From Anatilimnocola floriformis (GTDB lineage: Bacteria > Planctomycetota > Planctomycetia > Pirellulales > Pirellulaceae), in contig NZ_JAMLFW010000001.1 of the NCBI RefSeq assembly GCF_024256385.1, forward strand, positions 4,774,001-4,838,000: a stretch of DNA of 64,000 nucleotides. The letters run 5' to 3'. The position numbers were made by a program, and so were the translations under genes. Within the stretch, counting starts at the first letter, position 1; each line of letters begins with the position of its first letter. Positions 25,601-34,172 of this stretch are shown here, piece by piece. A model generated the notes under the pieces. The model did no database searches. It saw nothing but the letters and a program-made list of their open reading frames with translations, and was not told where the DNA came from.

Positions 25601-25739
25601 AGAGCAAAGTGCAGAGAACAGCCGCAGTATGTTTCCAGCTGTTCGCCAATAAGTGCTGAAGATAACGAAATATTTTGCTCAAGAACACATGAGCAAAATG
25701 CCGATAAACGCGCGCGAACATTCCACCCAGGCGCGTCAT
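22608..25739 (-). CDS. LptD/OstA-like outer-membrane beta-barrel protein
   Basis: A protein of about 1043 residues. A signal sequence ('AAVLCTLLFAANAFA') is followed by an N-terminal OstA-like region with strand repeats ('VYVLRGDLQIKQGDTVATAPEAVLWLD', 'YLEGNIVFRQGDRVIYADRLYYN') as in LptD/LptA, and a large aromatic-rich C-terminal region with alternating residues that suggests a beta-barrel. LptD inserts lipopolysaccharide into the outer leaflet of the outer membrane. Its presence fits an outer-membrane organism. The start is uncertain: ATGs at 25739 and 25721 are possible, and an upstream extension looks non-coding. Confidence 0.8.
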   Translation of the reverse strand: MTRLGGMFARVYRHFAHVFLSKIFRYLQHLLANSWKHTAAVLCTLLFAANAFAAGGIELPQEETNVPVSIRAASATHWKQGQYDVYVLRGDLQIKQGDTVATAPEAVLWLDRAEPYTGRASKVIAYLEGPQGSVRVDYGRKGDPHSFGGRAAQSLVDRSWLGWFYTQAGIELSVPVPTEEPQVKPAIFERGLGARDPAQFDVKPAQMVRQEELVAPAGQPVQTRGRSVKFFPRSGGRWNLNATPDPNSDELVVSGTSGMQIVIDGVEELGTVSVETDRFVIWTAKAGLPGVQGQAMDLKDRPLELYLEGNIVFRQGDRVIYADRLYYNVRTEAGIVLRAEMLTPVPSYQGLLRVKADVLQQVNRQQFQAYNAAMTSSRIGVPRYWIQSENINVIDVQRQAVDPITGQPAVNPANGEAQVDHRFLATARNNSIYLFENPIFYWPVIATDLTSPTYYIDNVRIKSDQVFGQQLLLDYDLYQLLGIQDPAQGTKWTLSTDYLSERGLALGTNYRYEGQNLWGAPGAYRGFIDAWGLKDDGIDNLGRDRRAIVPEKDFRYRVLGNHRQYLPNDFQLTAEIGLISDRNFLEQYYELEWDTMKDQNTGFELKQYNANSSWSISGDVQVNPFFTQTQGLRADHYTLGQTVLFDWLTWHEHSSVGYADLQVASTPTNPVDLAKFQLLPWETADEQGLRAFSRQELDIPLELGPLKVVPYLLGEAAYWGADLNGDPLSRVYGQGGVRASLPMWTADSTVQSELLNLNGLAHKVTWEADYFYGKSSADVDQLPGYDPLDDDSTEWFRRRMLFNTFGLTFGDQIPQQFDARYFALRRNLQGSVASPVTEIADDLTELKLGVKQRWQTKRGLPGQERIIDWIVLDIDAVLFPQADRDNFGEPLGLIDYDFQWHVGDRLTFLSDGFFDLFDQGLKQVTVGALLSRPEAGNLYIGLRSTEGPISSNVLAASTSYRMSEKWIATAGATVDFSKAGNLGQNVAFTRVGESFLIKVGFNYDASRDNFGVNFGIEPRFLPSSRLGRVGGVQIPPAGALGIE

Positions 25740-26112
25740 AAGAGACGCGCCGCTCAACGAGCAACGAGGTGGAGTGATGATCGTTTTCAGCGGCAGGCTT
25801 CCTTGCCAGGCACGGTGACAACTTTCGCGGGCGTGAGTTCGAGAATAAGGTCCGTCGCGGAAAGACCTTACGACAAGCGGGGCGGATTCTAGTGAGCAGC
25901 CGCAGCCAGGACAAGGCGAATGCGGCGGAACGTTTTTCGTGGTGCTAGCGACCATGCGCTGCGGGCCGATGCTGGCAACTTTTCTGCGCGCACTCGTAAC
26001 AGCAATTCATTGTCTGGAATCAGGTTGCGACCGGTGCTGCGGCTGGATTACGATACGTTGATGCATCCGGCCCCCGCAGATGCTCCCACCTTCCTCCCCC
26101 ACCAAGGCCTGC
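25740..26112. other. Divergent intergenic region
   Basis: About 370 bp between the LptD-like and DUF1549/1553 genes. Promoters for both should be here; I saw no clear motif. Confidence 0.4.
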
Positions 26113-28575
26113 ATGATGCGATTGCTTGCATTTCAGCTCTGGCCAGTTTGCCTCCTTTCTTTCGCTGCCTGTCTGGCGCGAGGGGAAGAGACTGCTATCA
26201 AGGAACTGCGCGCTGATCGGCCACAAGTTGTTCTGCAAGGTGCGGAAGCCAACTGGCAATTGTTGGTCGAAGGGATCGGCGCAGATAAGTTGATGCGCGA
26301 TGCGACGCACGGCGTGGAATATCTCGCTGCCGATCCGCACGTTGCGACTGTTAGCGCGACAGGCATGATCACCGCCAAGCGAGACGGCACGACCACGATC
26401 GAAATCAGTGCGGGTGGCGTGAAGACTTCGGTCGCAGTTACTGTGAGCGGCACGCAAGAGCCGCGGCAGTTGAACTTCGAAAACGACATCGTGCCGATTC
26501 TGGGCAAGTTTGCTTGCAACGCCTCGGGCTGCCACGGCAAAGCCGAAGGGCAGAACGGCTTTAAGTTGTCGGTGTTTGGTTTTGATCCACCAGCCGATTA
26601 TCGCGCGCTGACGCAGGAATCGCGCGGCCGCCGAGTCTTTCCCGCTGCTCCCGAACGGAGCTTGCTCCTTCGCAAAGCGAGCGGCAGCGCTCCTCACGGC
26701 GGCGGCGTGCGGATCACAACCGATCGGCCTGAATACGAAACGCTCCGCCGCTGGATCGGCGAAGGTCTGCCGCTCGGTTCCAAGGACGATCCGACAGTCG
26801 CGAAAATCGAACTCACGCCCCACGAGCGAACCTTCGGCCTAGGCCAGACGCAACAACTGCGTGTCGTTGCCACCATGAGCGACGACCGGCAGATCGACGT
26901 TACTCGGCTGGCCCGATTTCAATCCAATCACGACGCACTCGCCGCAGTCACCGAAGAGGGCCTGGTCACTGCCGGTCAAACGCCGGGCGTGGTCGCGGTC
27001 ATGGCGAGCTACATGGGCCAGGTCGACGTGCTGCACGTGATCGTGCCTCGGCCAGAGGCGATCGCCGATTATCCGGAGATCGCCGAGCACAACTTTATCG
27101 ATGGCCCGGTCTATCGTCGGTTGAAGCAACTCAACATTATTCCTGCAGATCTTTGCAGCGATGCTGACTTTCTCCGCCGCGCGCAGATCGACCTCATCGG
27201 GACATTGCCAACCGCGGAAGAAGCCCGCCGCTTTTTGAATGACGCTCGGCCGAACAAACGAGAAGCCCTCGTCGATGAATTGCTGCAGCGGCCCGAGTTC
27301 GCTACTTATTGGGCGCTGAAGTGGGCCGATTTGCTACGCGTCGATCGGCAGGCGCTTGGCCACAAAGCGGCCTACGACGAGTATCGCTGGATTCGCACCG
27401 CCCTCGCGGCCAGCATGCCGCTCGATCAATTCGCCCGCGCGGTCGTTACCGCCGAAGGGCCATTGAGCGAAAACCCACAGGGCTATCTCTTCAAAGCCGT
27501 ACCGCAGCCAGGGCCAGCCGCGAGCGCAGTGTCGCAAGTGTTTCTCGGCGTGCGGATCGAATGTGCCCAGTGCCACCATCATCCGTACGATCGCTGGAGC
27601 CAGACCGATTACTTCGGCATGACGGCCTACTTTGCGCAGTTGCAGAATAAAAAGAGTCCCTTCGGCGAAATCCTCGTGGCCGCGGGCGATCCGCAAACGA
27701 AGCATCCTCGCACCGGCGAGGTGGTCACCGCTCATCCGCTCGGCCAGCCGATGCCCGAAAAGAATGTCGCCGGCGATCGGCGCGTCGAACTCGCGGCCTG
27801 GATGACCTCGCCCGACAATCCGTTCTTCGCGCGCAACCTGGCCAACCGCCTGTGGGCTCACATGCTCGGCCGCGGCTTGGTCGAGCCTGTTGATGATGTG
27901 CGAGCAACAAACCCGCCAAGCAATCCAGAACTCCTCACCGCGCTCGCAAAGCACTTGACCGAACAGAAATATGATCTGCGAGCGGCGCTAAAATCGATCG
28001 CCATGTCGCGCACTTATCAACAGTCGACCGCGACGAATCCGACGAACCTCCGCGATGAGCAAAATTACTCGCGAGCTTTGCTCAAGCGAATGGATGCGGA
28101 AGTTCTGCTTGATGCCCTCTGTCAAGCGACGGGCGTGGCCGAGCGCTACGAGGGAACGCCGCCGAACACCCGCGCCATCGAACTATGGGACAGTCAGGTA
28201 GATCACTACTTTTTGAAACTCTTCGGCCGACCGGTGCGGGTCACGGCCTGCGAATGCGAACGCGTGAGCGAGCCCAGCGTTTCGCAGGTGCTCCATTTGC
28301 TCAACTCGCAGCGAGTGCAAGAAAAGCTCGCGCACGAAGGGGGTTTGATCGCCCGCCTGGCTCAGCAGCAACCAGCCGACGACCGCCTGACGGAAGAGTT
28401 GTATCTGACGATCTTCTGCCGCCTGCCAACCAACACCGAAACCCAAACTGCCGTCGAATACCTTCGTTCCGCCAGACCTGTGCCCGGCAAGACTCCGCTC
28501 GATGCTCGCCGCACTGCAGCCGAAGACCTGGCGTGGACGATGTTAAATTCGCTGGAGTTTGTATTTAATCACTAG
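26113..28575 (+). CDS. DUF1549/DUF1553 protein with bacterial Ig-like domains and heme-type motifs
   Basis: About 820 residues with a signal peptide. Residues ~40-115 look like a BIG2/Ig-like repeat ('VATVSATGMITAKRDGTTTIEIS') and a second copy is near 255-320 ('AVTEEGLVTAGQTPGVVAVMASY'). Between them is a cytochrome-like segment with 'CNASGCHG' (Cys135, Cys140, His141). The C-terminal half is DUF1549 then DUF1553 ('IECAQCHHHPYDRWSQTDYFGMTAYFAQL', a CxxCH site; 'NPFFARNLANRLWAHMLGRGLVEP'). It is followed 33 bp later by DUF1501, the usual planctomycete pair, probably exported and of unknown enzymology. Confidence 0.9.
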   Translation: MMRLLAFQLWPVCLLSFAACLARGEETAIKELRADRPQVVLQGAEANWQLLVEGIGADKLMRDATHGVEYLAADPHVATVSATGMITAKRDGTTTIEISAGGVKTSVAVTVSGTQEPRQLNFENDIVPILGKFACNASGCHGKAEGQNGFKLSVFGFDPPADYRALTQESRGRRVFPAAPERSLLLRKASGSAPHGGGVRITTDRPEYETLRRWIGEGLPLGSKDDPTVAKIELTPHERTFGLGQTQQLRVVATMSDDRQIDVTRLARFQSNHDALAAVTEEGLVTAGQTPGVVAVMASYMGQVDVLHVIVPRPEAIADYPEIAEHNFIDGPVYRRLKQLNIIPADLCSDADFLRRAQIDLIGTLPTAEEARRFLNDARPNKREALVDELLQRPEFATYWALKWADLLRVDRQALGHKAAYDEYRWIRTALAASMPLDQFARAVVTAEGPLSENPQGYLFKAVPQPGPAASAVSQVFLGVRIECAQCHHHPYDRWSQTDYFGMTAYFAQLQNKKSPFGEILVAAGDPQTKHPRTGEVVTAHPLGQPMPEKNVAGDRRVELAAWMTSPDNPFFARNLANRLWAHMLGRGLVEPVDDVRATNPPSNPELLTALAKHLTEQKYDLRAALKSIAMSRTYQQSTATNPTNLRDEQNYSRALLKRMDAEVLLDALCQATGVAERYEGTPPNTRAIELWDSQVDHYFLKLFGRPVRVTACECERVSEPSVSQVLHLLNSQRVQEKLAHEGGLIARLAQQQPADDRLTEELYLTIFCRLPTNTETQTAVEYLRSARPVPGKTPLDARRTAAEDLAWTMLNSLEFVFNH

Positions 28576-28608
28576 GATTAAATTCCTCGCACTGCCCGAG
28601 AACTTCTC

Positions 28609-29958
28609 ATGACCAACCGCACCTTTTGTGATGGATTGCCCCGGCGCGACTTGCTCAAGATCGGCCTGACCGGGCTATTCGGCAGTTCACTCTCGATCGG
28701 GAACATGCTGCAGGCGGAGAACATCGCCAAGGCCGCGAACGATCGCGGCTTGAGCGTGATCTATGTCTTTCTCAAGGGTGGTTTGAGCACAATCGATACG
28801 TTCGACATGAAGCCGAACGCACCGGCGGAGTTTCGCGGCGAGTTCAACCCGCGGTCGACGAATGTTCCTGGCCTGCAAATCGCCGATCTGCTGCCGAAGA
28901 TGGCCCAGCAGATGGACAAGGTCGCGCTGCTGCGCGGCTTCGGTCATAAGAACAGCGACCACGGGCCGGCTGACCATTACATGCTGACTGGTTACTTTCC
29001 GCAGGCAGGTTTTAATCCGAGTTTGCTGCCGAACAACCAACGACCATCGCTCGGTTCGATCATGGCGAAGACGCTCGGCCCGCAAAAGGCATCGGCCCGC
29101 GCGGCGAGCCCGGTGCCGACGTATGTTTGCTTGCCGCAAATGCATAATAGCGCCGGCGCGGCCTATCTCGGCGCAACGTGCGCTCCGCTCAGCGTCGATG
29201 CCGATCCGGCTGCTCCGGATTTTGCGGTTCCTGATCTCGCGCCGCCGCTGACGTTGTCGGCTGATCGTTTGAACGCGCGGCAGCAACTCCTATCTAAGGT
29301 CGATCAGTTTCAGCAGCGAGCCGAGCTCGAAGCTAATAGCCGGGCGAAGACCGTCGATGTCTTTCGGCAAAAGGCGTTCGATCTCATCGTCAGTCCGCAG
29401 GCCAAGCAGGCTTTCAATCTGCATGCGGAGAACGACAAGCTCCGCGATGAATACGGCCGCAATACGCTCGGCCAATCCTGCCTCATGGCCCGCCGCCTCG
29501 TTGAAGCCGGCGTTCGCTGCGTGACGATCGAGCACAGCAACTGGGATACACACGACGGTAACTTCAAAACGCTGCAGCGCGACCTGCTGCCGCAATTTGA
29601 TCCCGCTGTCGCAACTCTGTTTCGCGATCTAACCGATCGCCGAATGCTCGAGAAAACGCTGGTGATCGTGACCGGCGAATTTGGCCGCACGCCGCGCATC
29701 AACAAGAACGCCGGCCGCGATCACTGGGGCCCCAGCTTCACCGTGCTGCTCGGTGGCGGCGGCGTGAAAGGCGGTCGAGTGATCGGCGCCAGCGACGACC
29801 GCGCCGAGCGCCCCGCCGATCAATCACACGGCCCGGAAGATCTCTTCGCCACCATCTCGCATCTCTGCGGCATCGATCCCGAGCAAGAGTTCCTCACACC
29901 CGAAGGCCGGCCGATCAAGATCGTGAACAGCGGCAAAGTGATTCGGTCGATCTTGTAG
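28609..29958 (+). CDS. DUF1501 family protein (Tat-exported)
   Basis: A 449-residue protein with twin-arginine signal 'PRRDLLKIGLTGLFGSSLSIG', then 'LSVIYVFLKGGLSTIDTFDMKP' and 'VTGEFGRTPRINKNAGRDHWG', the DUF1501 hallmarks. The fold belongs to the alkaline phosphatase superfamily, though the catalytic nucleophile cannot be asserted. It is 33 bp downstream of the DUF1549/DUF1553 gene, so the two are an operon, a pairing seen repeatedly in planctomycete genomes. Confidence 0.92.
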   Translation: MTNRTFCDGLPRRDLLKIGLTGLFGSSLSIGNMLQAENIAKAANDRGLSVIYVFLKGGLSTIDTFDMKPNAPAEFRGEFNPRSTNVPGLQIADLLPKMAQQMDKVALLRGFGHKNSDHGPADHYMLTGYFPQAGFNPSLLPNNQRPSLGSIMAKTLGPQKASARAASPVPTYVCLPQMHNSAGAAYLGATCAPLSVDADPAAPDFAVPDLAPPLTLSADRLNARQQLLSKVDQFQQRAELEANSRAKTVDVFRQKAFDLIVSPQAKQAFNLHAENDKLRDEYGRNTLGQSCLMARRLVEAGVRCVTIEHSNWDTHDGNFKTLQRDLLPQFDPAVATLFRDLTDRRMLEKTLVIVTGEFGRTPRINKNAGRDHWGPSFTVLLGGGGVKGGRVIGASDDRAERPADQSHGPEDLFATISHLCGIDPEQEFLTPEGRPIKIVNSGKVIRSIL

Positions 29959-29981
29959 GATTTTCGATCAAGGGACGTCAA

Positions 29982-30257
29982 ATGGTAGAGGCTTACATGA
30001 TGGCCCAACGCGCCATCGCCGATCTAAAAGCAGCGGTTTACTTGCTTATGAAGAACGGCCCCGAGTCCGGCCTTCGCAACTCGGATATCGGTCGAGCCCT
30101 GGGAATCTACACAGGGCATGTGGAGCATGAAGGACACATTTCGCGCACGCTGCTAGCGATTATGGAGAAGGAAGGCGTGGTACTCCAAAACCCTGATACC
30201 AAGCTTTGGACGTTGAAGCCACATGTTGCGGCAGAATCGGAGTCGCCTCGAGGATAA
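29982..30257 (+). CDS. Small winged-helix-like protein
   Basis: A 91-residue protein starting at ATG 29982 behind AAGGGA (a second ATG lies at 29997). 'AIADLKAAVYLLMKNGPESGLRNSDIGRALGIYTGH' followed by 'ISRTLLAIMEKEGVVLQNPDTKLWTLKP' has the helix-turn-helix plus wing pattern of MarR/RepA-like winged helices. It probably binds DNA. It lies 24 bp after DUF1501 and may be part of that transcript or stand alone. No family name can be given. Confidence 0.65.
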   Translation: MVEAYMMAQRAIADLKAAVYLLMKNGPESGLRNSDIGRALGIYTGHVEHEGHISRTLLAIMEKEGVVLQNPDTKLWTLKPHVAAESESPRG

Positions 30258-30279
30258 GGCTTATTTCCCGCAGCTGGCA

Positions 30280-30924
30280 TCACCGTTGAACCGGCAAAGG
30301 CGGTACAAGCTGGTCAGCGGCAAACGTAGCCATCAGCGTCCCATCAAGAGACAATTGCACCGTTTCAGAGCCGCGAATAATCCGCTTCGCGCCGTAAACC
30401 ATCTGGCCCGCGGCATCTCGCTGCAACTGGTCGTAGATCTCAACGCACTGGTCAACTGCACTGATGATCCAATATTGAGGCACGCCTGCATCCGCGTAGA
30501 TCTCTGCCTTTTGCCGATCCAACTTCAGCGTTGAATCGGAAATCTCGATGACGAGGCCTGTGTCACGACTGGTGGGACGCTGCACTAGGTAATCGTCGTG
30601 CGTACCACGCACCAAGGCAATGTCTGGTTCAGGAACGCCTCGATTCGTAACCATTGCCGACTGATTTCTGGCTTGCCAGGGCTTGCTGAGGAGAGCAGTG
30701 ACAAGCAGTAAATGAACTCGTCCGAGCGTCGCATCGTGCCAGGAATTTCGCGTGATCTTTGGAACAACGATTCCGTCTAGGAGTTCGACGTCTGCGTGGG
30801 CGAGCAAGCCAGAATCGGCCATTTGCAGGTACTCGGCAATCGAGAACCGATAGACCGGATACGCGGGTGCCGGAAATTGCCCTTCGGTAGGCGAGAAGTT
30901 CGAAGTGGTGAGGTCGGTTGACAT
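30280..30924 (-). CDS. Uma2 family (DUF820) putative endonuclease
   Basis: A 214-residue protein of the PD-(D/E)xK restriction-like fold. The N-terminal 'YPVYRFSIAEYLQMADSGLLAHADVELLDGIVV', the acidic 'PEPDIALVRG' and 'GLVIEISDSTLKLDRQKAEIYADAGVPQYWII' (D...ExS...K) match Uma2/DUF820 proteins. These are very numerous in cyanobacteria and planctomycetes and their biological role is unresolved. The ATG at 30922-30924 was chosen over a longer frame. It overlaps no neighbour. Confidence 0.88.
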   Translation of the reverse strand: MSTDLTTSNFSPTEGQFPAPAYPVYRFSIAEYLQMADSGLLAHADVELLDGIVVPKITRNSWHDATLGRVHLLLVTALLSKPWQARNQSAMVTNRGVPEPDIALVRGTHDDYLVQRPTSRDTGLVIEISDSTLKLDRQKAEIYADAGVPQYWIISAVDQCVEIYDQLQRDAAGQMVYGAKRIIRGSETVQLSLDGTLMATFAADQLVPPLPVQR

Positions 30925-31054
30925 TAAGATGAATTTTACTCTACCCCCACCCATGAGTCACGCTGGCTGTTAACAGCCGCTCGAATTCGCGGTTGCCTTG
31001 ATGTTGCTCTCGGATAGGATGAGGGTATTGTTCCTTCTCGGCGTCGGTAATTTC

Positions 31055-32428
31055 ATGCACAACCGCATTCTCATGCTGCCTGCGAGCGTTATCGCCGTTT
31101 GCATCTTGATCGCCGGGAATTCAGCTGCCAAAGAACCGCAAACGGCTGCTGAGCGTGGTTACCAATTTCTGACGCAGAAGGTTTATCTGCCTGCGGACTT
31201 TACGCAGGAAGTTTTCGATGCCGCTTGGACGCAATGGCCCGAGCCGTTGCGGAGCGAGGCGGAAAAGGCCACGCCGGAAGAGCGGCGGAAGATGGCGTTC
31301 AGCCGCTATGGTCTCACGCCGCGGCCCGATGATCCGACGAAGCCGTTGCAGTATGTCGTGGATGCGAATGGCGTGTGGACCATGAACTGCTTTGCCTGTC
31401 ACGGCGGGCAGGTGGAAGGAAAGGTCATTCCCGGACTGCCGAACTCGCGGTTCGCGCTGCAAACGCTGACCGACGATACACGGGCCGTGAAACTGCTGAA
31501 TAACAAACCGCTCGGCCGGATGGATGTCGGCAGCCTGATCGTGCCACTGGGGAGTTCGAATGGCACGACGAACGCGGTGATGTTTGGCGTGGCGCTGATG
31601 AACTTTCGCGATGTGGAGCTGAACGTTCACAAGGACCGCCTGCCACCGAAAATGACGCATCATGATATGGACGCGCCGCCGTGGTGGCATTTCAAGAAAA
31701 AGGAGTTTCTCTACGCCGATGCCTTCGCAGCCAAGGGGCATCGCGGGCTGATGCAGTTCATGCTCGTGCCGCAAAATGGCCCGGAGAAGTTCAAAGAATG
31801 GGAAGCCGATTTCCGTGATGTGTTTGCCTACATCGAATCGGTCCAGGCGCCGAAGTATCCGCATGCAATCGACCAAAAATTGGCCGCGCAAGGACGCATC
31901 GCATTCAACCGCGTTTGTGCTGACTGCCACGGCAAGTATGGCGATGATGTTGCCGCCGCCGATCGCTGGCCGGCCCGCGTCGTGCCGCTGGATGAAGTGA
32001 AGACCGATCCGGTTCGCTTGAATGCGCTCAACGCTCAGAACCGCAATTCCTACGGCGGCAGTTGGTTCACCGACTTCGGCAAGTTACCGACCGTCGCCGA
32101 ACCGAAGGGTTACCTCGCGCAGCCACTCGACGGCATCTGGGCCAGCGCGCCGTACCTGCACAACGGCAGCGTCCCCACACTCTGGCATTTGCTGCATCCG
32201 AGCCAGCGCCCCGTTGTCTGGAAGCGGAGCGAAACGGGCTATGATCAAAAACAAGTTGGCCTGGAGATTAAGACGTTCAAGAGCCTGCCGCGAGATTTGC
32301 CCGGTTGGGAACGGCGAGAGTATTTCAACTCACTGGAGTTCGGCAAGAGTCGCACGGGACATGATTTTCCCGACGAGCTGACCGAAGAAGAGAAGACCGC
32401 CGTGCTCGAATATCTGAAAACTCTGTAG
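31055..32428 (+). CDS. Di-heme c-type cytochrome
   Basis: A 457-residue secreted protein. A signal peptide ('LPASVIAVCILIAGNSAA') precedes two covalent heme sites: 'NCFACHGG' (~115) and 'VCADCHGK' (~290). 'GRMDVGSLIVPLGSSNG' and 'GIWASAPYLHNGSVPTLWHLL' are patterns of planctomycete cytochromes resembling di-heme peroxidase/thiosulfate-type electron carriers. It should act in periplasmic electron transfer. The start at ATG 31055 gives the signal peptide; a longer in-frame alternative is non-coding. Partner enzymes are not visible. Confidence 0.85.
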   Translation: MHNRILMLPASVIAVCILIAGNSAAKEPQTAAERGYQFLTQKVYLPADFTQEVFDAAWTQWPEPLRSEAEKATPEERRKMAFSRYGLTPRPDDPTKPLQYVVDANGVWTMNCFACHGGQVEGKVIPGLPNSRFALQTLTDDTRAVKLLNNKPLGRMDVGSLIVPLGSSNGTTNAVMFGVALMNFRDVELNVHKDRLPPKMTHHDMDAPPWWHFKKKEFLYADAFAAKGHRGLMQFMLVPQNGPEKFKEWEADFRDVFAYIESVQAPKYPHAIDQKLAAQGRIAFNRVCADCHGKYGDDVAAADRWPARVVPLDEVKTDPVRLNALNAQNRNSYGGSWFTDFGKLPTVAEPKGYLAQPLDGIWASAPYLHNGSVPTLWHLLHPSQRPVVWKRSETGYDQKQVGLEIKTFKSLPRDLPGWERREYFNSLEFGKSRTGHDFPDELTEEEKTAVLEYLKTL

Positions 32429-32447
32429 TCGTCTTAGCCGCGTCGTC

Positions 32448-33845
32448 TTAACTGGCTTTCGTCGACTTTTCGCGTTCACGCTTGAGAGTCGGATTGCTGT
32501 TCGCGCCGGCCTGATCGATTTCTTCGAGCAAGCGGCCAGCCAATCGCTGCGAGTTTTGATCGTGCGAGGCTTCGGCATCGATCAGCTGAAAAAGGACGAT
32601 CGCAATCTTTCCTTCGACGTTATCCTGACCGAAGACGCGAAGTGCCATATACATGGCGACCCGCGACGGCAGCTTCTTAATGGCAGTGACTTGTTCGACA
32701 CCGTCGAATTTGAATTTCAGTTGATCTCCTTCGCGCGAGATGATTTCTAGATTGTGCCGTTTGAAGGAAATCGCTTGCCCTTTGGGGATCTTCTTATCGG
32801 CGCCTTCGCGAACCGCTTGCCAGAAATTGTTCAACTGCTTTTCGAGCTCGCGGAGGTGTGTTTCGTCAGCTTTCAGAGTTTCAACGTCGCGGGGCTTGTG
32901 CTTAGCAAGCAGAAACTCGGTTTGACTGATGTGCAGTCGAAAGCTGCCGTCGTCGCGCTGTTCGAGCGCATGGCGGGCGTTGGCGAGCTCGCGATGGGGA
33001 TCTTGTTGCGCGGTGGTTGCCACATGTTGCGGCGATGGCTCCGGCGCTGGCGACGGTTTCTGCGAGTTAGTGACCGGCAGATTGGGCGTCCCTGGCTTCT
33101 TGGGCGTGGGCTTTTCAGCTGGCTTGGCGCCGGGCTTGTCCTTGTCGACCGGTTTGGGTGTCGTTTTTTCGGCGGGAGTCGTTGGTTTGGTCGGCGTCTT
33201 CAGCGCGGGTTCATTTTTCGAAATGAACATGCCCACTGCGACCGCCAGGCCAACGAGGACTACAAAGCCCAAGCCGAGAAGAACCGGCATCGCCGAACTC
33301 GGCTTGCGAGCGCGACCAGCCGTGGCGCCATAAGGGCCACGCCGGGCTTTGCCGCCCACTGGCGCGGTCGTGATTGGAGTCACGCCCGACGGCATGGGAA
33401 TGGGAACTGGCGCTGGCCCCGGCCCGGGAAATTCGAACGCACCGTCGTCGTTGCTGGTTCGCCAACGCCCCTCCGAACGATACTCGGCGGGTGGCGGCTC
33501 AATTTCTTCCTGCTCATCAACGGCGGGTTCGAGGATGCCCGACGACGACAACTTGCCCGAGGCGATCATGTCGGCGCGCAAAGCAATATCGTAGGTCGCT
33601 TTTTTGGCCGGTTGCAGCAAGCACAATTTGGCCGCGGTCAACTCATTCAAAATGCGCTGAGAAAGCGCGCCGTTTTTGCCACCCTGATAGGTCCGCACGT
33701 GGGCCATCTGGCGGGTGGCAGCGTTTTCGATGACGTCGGGATCGTCTTCGAAGTGAGCGATCCCCAGCAAGCGATAATGGTTCGGCGGCTGATCCTTCGG
33801 CGGGATGCCGAGCCACTTGCGATACGGATCAAACACTTCCGCCAT
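32448..33845 (-). CDS. Planctomycete membrane protein with J-like N-terminal domain
   Basis: A 465-residue protein. Residues 1-90 begin 'FDPYRKWLGIPP' and include 'HYRLLGIAHFEDDPDVIENAATRQMAHVRTYQGG' and 'AKKATYDIAL', a pattern resembling J-domain start helices, common in planctomycetes as a stand-alone module. A Pro-rich zone is followed by one membrane helix ('PVLLGLGFVVLVGLAVAVGMFI', ~190-212), a Lys/Pro/Thr-rich spacer, and a C-terminal domain with 'AISFKRHNLEIISREGDQLKFKFDG'. The ATG at 33843-33845 was used. It may connect cytoplasmic and envelope parts; function unknown. Confidence 0.7.
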   Translation of the reverse strand: MAEVFDPYRKWLGIPPKDQPPNHYRLLGIAHFEDDPDVIENAATRQMAHVRTYQGGKNGALSQRILNELTAAKLCLLQPAKKATYDIALRADMIASGKLSSSGILEPAVDEQEEIEPPPAEYRSEGRWRTSNDDGAFEFPGPGPAPVPIPMPSGVTPITTAPVGGKARRGPYGATAGRARKPSSAMPVLLGLGFVVLVGLAVAVGMFISKNEPALKTPTKPTTPAEKTTPKPVDKDKPGAKPAEKPTPKKPGTPNLPVTNSQKPSPAPEPSPQHVATTAQQDPHRELANARHALEQRDDGSFRLHISQTEFLLAKHKPRDVETLKADETHLRELEKQLNNFWQAVREGADKKIPKGQAISFKRHNLEIISREGDQLKFKFDGVEQVTAIKKLPSRVAMYMALRVFGQDNVEGKIAIVLFQLIDAEASHDQNSQRLAGRLLEEIDQAGANSNPTLKREREKSTKAS

Positions 33846-34172
33846 CGCGGTTCCGCCCTGAATGAGGGGATAGTTATACAGCTTCCTCTGGTCCGCCTGC
33901 TGCCCTCCTGAATTATCGTCCAAAATCAAAAAGGGGCTAGGGGCAGGAAGTGACGATGCGGGATTTTGCTTGAGATCAGCAAGTCTTTGCCTCACTGCCG
34001 AACGGTTATTCGGCTCGCGACGGTGCGAGGGCCAGTCGGTACCCACTGTGGGAGCCGACCAGTGGGCACCTACGGATAGTAAGACGGCGAAGTGAGCGTG
34101 GTGGATTTCTGCCTCGCGCATCCGCTAAAGTGTGGCCATGGTTCCCCGCTCTCCTCTCTGGAAAGGCTTCTC
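33846..34172. other. Divergent intergenic region with an inverted repeat
   Basis: About 330 bp between the J-like and epimerase genes. Apart from the hairpin listed at 34038-34070, no distinct signal was found. A short frame runs leftward through it but looks non-coding. Confidence 0.4.
34038..34070. repeat. Inverted repeat GGTACCCACTG / CAGTGGGCACC
   Basis: Arms at 34038-34048 and 34060-34070 pair with one mismatch around an 11-base spacer. It could be a dispersed hairpin element or an operator near the divergent starts; the window has no second copy. Confidence 0.5.

Noticed and set aside
24288-25652. Long rightward frame opposite the LptD-like gene
   Set aside because: No domain pattern, no ribosome site, and full overlap with a well-supported gene on the other strand.
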